DNA of 51,122 nt, taken from Rubrolithibacter danxiaensis. Lineage in GTDB: Bacteria > Bacteroidota > Bacteroidia > Sphingobacteriales > Sphingobacteriaceae. The notes beneath the pieces are model-generated. The model searched no databases. It was given only the letters and a program-made list of their open reading frames with translations, and had not been told where the DNA came from. The stretch spans positions 1-51,122 of the forward strand of contig NZ_JBKOPS010000018.1 in assembly GCF_047272945.1 (NCBI RefSeq), given 5' to 3'. How positions within the stretch are numbered: the stretch's first letter is position 1; each line of letters begins with the position of its first letter. Both the position numbers and the translations under genes were made by a program. Shown here piece by piece: positions 48,081-51,122 of the stretch.

Positions 48081-48281
48081 TTACTTTCCGATTGCAAGCA
48101 TTCTTTTTACGTTTCCAAGGTCAGCGTCAGATACTAAGCTGCTGTGTCCTAAGTTACGCTTGCGCTTTGTAGACATCTTGGTTAAGATGTGGCTCATAAA
48201 TGCGTGCTGTCTTTTAACTTTACCTGTTCCAGTAAGCTTAAAACGCTTTTTAGCACTGGAATTGGTTTTCATTTTTGGCAT
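48081..48281 (-). CDS. rpmI: Ribosomal protein bL35
   Basis: A 66-aa L35 with the usual basic opening 'MPKMKTNSSAKKRFKLTGTG' and 'KVKRQHAFMSHILTKMSTKR'. It is a late-assembling 50S protein. It sits 67 bp downstream of infC and 87 bp upstream of rplT in the conserved order. Confidence 0.97.
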   Translation of the reverse strand: MPKMKTNSSAKKRFKLTGTGKVKRQHAFMSHILTKMSTKRKRNLGHSSLVSDADLGNVKRMLAIGK

Positions 48282-48348
48282 AATAAATCTATTTACGAAT
48301 TACGATTTTATTTAAATAACTACTGCACATTTACTTGTGCACCTTCAA

Positions 48349-48930
48349 TTATTGTTTTTTACTTGCCGCCTTTGGAGCAACCGTTAAAAACATTCTTTTA
48401 CCTTCTAACTTAGGTAACTGTTCTACTTTACCCACTTCTTCCAGAGCCTGAGCAAATTTTAAAAGTAAAATTTCACCCTGTTCTTTGTAAACGATGGCTC
48501 TACCTTTAAAATGAACGTACGCTCTTACTTTTTCACCATTTTCAAGGAAACTAATGGCATGTTTCAACTTAAATTGAAAATCATGCTCGTTGGTATTAGG
48601 CCCGAAACGGATCTCTTTAATTACCGTTTGTTTTGCATTGGCCTTAATTTCCTTTAACTTCTTTTTTTGCTCGTATATAAACTTGTTGTAATCAACAACC
48701 TTACATACAGGCGGATTTGCATTTGGGGAGATTTCTACCAGATCCAGTTCTTGTTCTTCCGCAATAGCACGGGCTTCTGCTAAAGAAAAAATCCCCTGCT
48801 CTACATTATCACCTACAAGACGGACCTGAGGAGATCTGATGAACTCATTAATATTATGTTCCGCTTCTTTTTTCTTAAACGGAGGTCTTGGCCCCCGGGG
48901 ACCACTGAAACCTGGTTTTCCTAATGCCAA
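48349..48930 (-). CDS. infC: Translation initiation factor IF-3 (TTG start)
   Basis: A 193-aa IF-3. After a short basic Gly/Pro-rich tail it has the N-domain ('INEFIRSPQVRLVGDNVEQG', 'EISPNANPPVCKVVDYNKFI') and the C-domain ('IKEIRFGPNTNEHDFQFKLK', 'FLENGEKVRAYVHFKGR'). It blocks premature 50S joining and checks the start codon. The start is TTG; the next upstream codons in frame reach a stop (TAA three codons before), so no AUG is available. A poor start codon is the classical basis for IF-3 autoregulation. It begins 13 bp after the thrS stop. Confidence 0.96.
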   Translation of the reverse strand: MALGKPGFSGPRGPRPPFKKKEAEHNINEFIRSPQVRLVGDNVEQGIFSLAEARAIAEEQELDLVEISPNANPPVCKVVDYNKFIYEQKKKLKEIKANAKQTVIKEIRFGPNTNEHDFQFKLKHAISFLENGEKVRAYVHFKGRAIVYKEQGEILLLKFAQALEEVGKVEQLPKLEGKRMFLTVAPKAASKKQ

Positions 48931-48943
48931 ATTAACTTATTTA

Positions 48944-50869
48944 TTAAACTGTTATTTCTTTAATTAACTGATCTTTAAATGCTTGTATCGTCATGCTTCC
49001 TAAATCCCCCTGGCCATGTTTTCTTACAGAAACCATACCTTCGTTCATTTCCTTCTCTCCTATGATAAGCATGAAAGGTATTTTCTTCACCTCAGCATCG
49101 CGAATTTTGCGACCGATCTTTTCGTCTCTCAAATCAATCAAGCCGCGAATATCGGAATTATTCAAGGATTCTAAAACTTTTTTTGCATAATCTTCAAATT
49201 TTTCCGAGATAGGCAAAATGATAAATTGCTCTGGAGTAAGCCATAATGGGAAGTTACCGGCGCAATGTTCAATCAAAACGGCAACAAACCGTTCCAACGA
49301 TCCGAAAGGTGCCCGGTGAATCATTACAGGACGGTGTTTTGTGTTATCGCTTCCGGTATATTCAAGCTCAAATCTTTCCGGCAAATTGTAATCTATCTGA
49401 ATAGTTCCCAATTGCCATTTTCTTCCAAGCGCATCCTTTACCATAAAATCAAGCTTCGGCCCATAGAAAGCTGCTTCTCCTAACTCTACTACTGTTGGTA
49501 GGCCTTTTTCTTCTGCTGCTTCAACAATTGCCTGTTCTGCCAGTTTCCAGTTTTCATCGGATCCAATGTATTTTGTTTTATTTTCAGGATCGCGTAAAGA
49601 TATCTGAGCAGTATAATTATCAAAACCCAGCGCTTTAAATACATACAATACCAGGTCGATAACTTTTTTAAATTCTTCCTTTACCTGTTCAGGGCGACAA
49701 AACAAATGCGCATCATCCTGGGTAAATCCTCTTACCCTTGTTAAACCATGAAGCTCTCCGCTTTGCTCATAGCGGTAAACAGTTCCAAATTCGGCAAAAC
49801 GAACAGGAAGATCTTTATAAGATCGTGGTTTTGATTTATATATCTCGCAATGATGCGGGCAATTCATTGGCTTTAGCAGGAATTCTTCGCCCTCCTGGGG
49901 AGTTTTTATCGGCTGAAAAGAATCTGCTCCGTATTTCTCGTAATGTCCGGAAGTAATATATAGGTTCTTATGGCCTATGTGCGGTGTTATCACCTGTTCA
50001 TATCCGGCTTTACCCTGTGCTTTTTGAAGAAAATTAACAAGTCGTTCCCGTAAAGCAGTGCCTTTAGGAAGCCATAAAGGCAATCCCAGTCCGACTTTCT
50101 CCGAAAAAGTAAATAATTCGAGCTCTTTGCCCAACTTACGATGATCCCTTTTTTTCGCTTCCTCAATCATGTGAAGATATTCGGTAAGCTCACTTTGCTT
50201 TGGATAGGTAACACCATAAATACGGGTAAGCTGCTTTCGGCTTTCATCCCCACGCCAGTATGCTCCGGCAACATTCATTAATTTTACAGCTTTAATAAAG
50301 CCGGTATTAGGAATATGCGGACCACGACACAAATCGGTGAAATTGCCTTGGGTATAAAAAGTAATAGAGCCATCAGGAAGATCCTTTATCAGATCCAGCT
50401 TGTATTCATCTCCTTTTTCAGTAAAATATTCGATAGCCTCCGCCTTTGAAACCGGCTTTCTGATGTAATCAGCTTTTGTTTTTGCCAGTTCCAGCATTTT
50501 ATCTTCGATCTTTTTAAAATCGTCTGAAGAAAATTCGGTATCACCGAAATCTACATCATAATAGAAGCCTGTTTCTATAGCAGGTCCAATTCCAAACTTA
50601 GTTCCGGGATATAAGGCTTCTAAAGCTTCTGCCATTAAATGAGCTGATGAATGCCAGAATGTTGCTTTGCCTTCCAGGTCATTCCAGGTTAAAAGTTTTA
50701 CTGTGGCATCCTGTTCAATAGGGCGACTCGCATCCCAAACCTGTCCGTTAACTTCGGCTGCTAAAACGTTACGTGCTAATCCTTCTGAAATTGAAAGCGC
50801 AATCTGATAAGAAGATGTTCCGGATTCGTACTGACGAACCGAACCATCGGGAAGTGTAATGTTAATCAT
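48944..50869 (-). CDS. thrS: Threonyl-tRNA synthetase
   Basis: A 641-aa ThrRS. TGS domain at 1-61 ('INITLPDGSVRQYESGTS'), the editing domain with 'FWHSSAHLMAEALEALYPG', the class-II core with 'LLKPMNCPHHCEIYKSKPRS' (zinc Cys near 335) and 'RYEQSGELHGLTRVRGFTQD', and the anticodon-binding domain ('FIILPISEKFEDYAKKVLES'). It heads the translation operon. Upstream (50870-51024) are a hairpin and then an IS3 element end. Confidence 0.98.
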   Translation of the reverse strand: MINITLPDGSVRQYESGTSSYQIALSISEGLARNVLAAEVNGQVWDASRPIEQDATVKLLTWNDLEGKATFWHSSAHLMAEALEALYPGTKFGIGPAIETGFYYDVDFGDTEFSSDDFKKIEDKMLELAKTKADYIRKPVSKAEAIEYFTEKGDEYKLDLIKDLPDGSITFYTQGNFTDLCRGPHIPNTGFIKAVKLMNVAGAYWRGDESRKQLTRIYGVTYPKQSELTEYLHMIEEAKKRDHRKLGKELELFTFSEKVGLGLPLWLPKGTALRERLVNFLQKAQGKAGYEQVITPHIGHKNLYITSGHYEKYGADSFQPIKTPQEGEEFLLKPMNCPHHCEIYKSKPRSYKDLPVRFAEFGTVYRYEQSGELHGLTRVRGFTQDDAHLFCRPEQVKEEFKKVIDLVLYVFKALGFDNYTAQISLRDPENKTKYIGSDENWKLAEQAIVEAAEEKGLPTVVELGEAAFYGPKLDFMVKDALGRKWQLGTIQIDYNLPERFELEYTGSDNTKHRPVMIHRAPFGSLERFVAVLIEHCAGNFPLWLTPEQFIILPISEKFEDYAKKVLESLNNSDIRGLIDLRDEKIGRKIRDAEVKKIPFMLIIGEKEMNEGMVSVRKHGQGDLGSMTIQAFKDQLIKEITV

Positions 50870-50907
50870 CTACAACTATGATTTCTGTTCAAAAAATAAT
50901 TAATTAT

Positions 50908-50931
50908 AAAATCACATACGCGTGTGATTTT
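50908..50931 (-). promoter_or_regulatory. Leader hairpin upstream of thrS
   Basis: AAAATCACA, 6 bp, TGTGATTTT: a perfect 9-bp dyad 39 bp before the thrS ATG. On the minus strand it is followed by an AT-rich stretch ending in six Ts. It could be an operator, attenuator or terminator of an upstream transcript. I saw no T-box features. Confidence 0.45.
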
Positions 50932-51024
50932 TATTCGAGGAACAAAAATAGTATTATTTAGATGAATAGAGGGGTAAAAGAAGAATTAAGCAAAATGATA
51001 AAAATAAAAGGAGGCTGATAAAAC

Positions 51025-51122
51025 TGGACTGCCCCCAAAAGTTTGGACGAATTTAGTTATTAGATTTGTAATAATGAGCTCGATATTCCATCGGGCTCAT
51101 TCCATTTAAATTCAGTTTTATT
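51025..51122 (-). mobile_element. IS3-family insertion sequence, 3' end (cut by window edge)
   Basis: The terminus TGGACTGCCCCCAAAAGTTT (51025-51044) has the form of a right inverted repeat of IS3/IS150-group elements. The transposase end follows within 10 bp. Only the last 98 bp are in the window. Target-site duplication and left end cannot be seen. Confidence 0.8.
51053..51122 (-). CDS. IS3-family transposase, C-terminal fragment (partial)
   Basis: The last 22 residues, ending 'LNLNGMSPMEYRAHYYKSNN' before TAA at 51053-51055. The 'LNGMSPMEYR' phrase is the standard C-terminus of the DDE integrase-type (rve) transposase OrfB of IS3-family elements. The gene enters from beyond the right edge, so whether the rest is intact is unknown. 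Confidence 0.85.
   Translation of the reverse strand, partial: IKLNLNGMSPMEYRAHYYKSNN

Noticed and set aside
50870..51024. T-box riboswitch in the thrS leader
   Set aside because: The leader before the IS is short (about 155 bp), only one small hairpin is seen, and there is no T-box motif; T-boxes are also not typical of Bacteroidota.

Overview
The window comes from an AT-rich Bacteroidota chromosome, most likely a Sphingobacteriaceae/Sphingobacteriales relative (Pedobacter or Solitalea type). This is inferred from a PorP/SprF-type outer-membrane protein, a UpxY-like NusG paralogue, proteins resembling DUF4296, DUF4905 and DUF4442, an archaeal-type ProS, Bacteroidota TAnnTTTG promoter boxes and weak Shine-Dalgarno sequences. 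Nearly all genes look intact and chromosomal. I see no tRNA, rRNA, CRISPR array, prophage or plasmid functions.

Left edge (1-6.8 kb), all on the minus strand: the start of an exopolysaccharide/capsule export locus. A secreted beta-helix lipoprotein on a Pro/Thr-rich stalk is followed by a Wza-like export lipoprotein, a Wzc-like BY-kinase, a UpxY-like antiterminator and a DUF1573 protein. The locus probably continues beyond base 1. A 26-bp repeat occurs twice in the leader of the antiterminator gene.

6.9-15.5 kb: hemF and an MFS transporter; a plus-strand block of a DUF4442 protein, an AlbA_2 ATP-binding protein and a MATE exporter, flanked by two minus-strand Gly/Thr/Ser-rich secreted proteins; then a minus-strand run of an HDAC-family hydrolase, a PNPOx-fold protein, a 3-methyladenine glycosylase and free-Met-sulfoxide reductase.

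15.6-29 kb, mostly plus strand: thiolase, an unknown secreted protein, a DPP4-like peptidase with a POT peptide transporter (peptide degradation and uptake), a polyprenol-phosphate mannosyltransferase, PorP/SprF, a cytochrome c/sugar dehydrogenase fusion, small minus-strand membrane and lipoproteins, a tightly coupled nucleotidyltransferase/metallophosphoesterase pair and a beta-barrel protein.

29-38 kb: proS; a Tyr-rich lipoprotein with a FadL-like outer-membrane protein; a UbiD decarboxylase; Dps; a DUF4905-like protein; a LysM/double-psi-barrel protein overlapping uridine kinase.

38.2-39 kb: a small repeat island. Three imperfect palindromic elements of about 105-113 bp surround a 96-aa GIY-YIG nuclease gene; the first element overlaps the stop codon of udk. 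This is my best candidate for an under-described mobile system.

39-51 kb: mutS2 with a DUF4296 lipoprotein, diverging from a tight operon yggS-GNAT-lysC-methyltransferase; a cold-shock protein, 1-Cys peroxiredoxin and DUF72 protein; then the translation operon thrS-infC-rpmI-rplT (minus strand) with a TTG-started infC and a strong terminator. The right edge cuts an IS3-family element inserted about 155 bp upstream of thrS.
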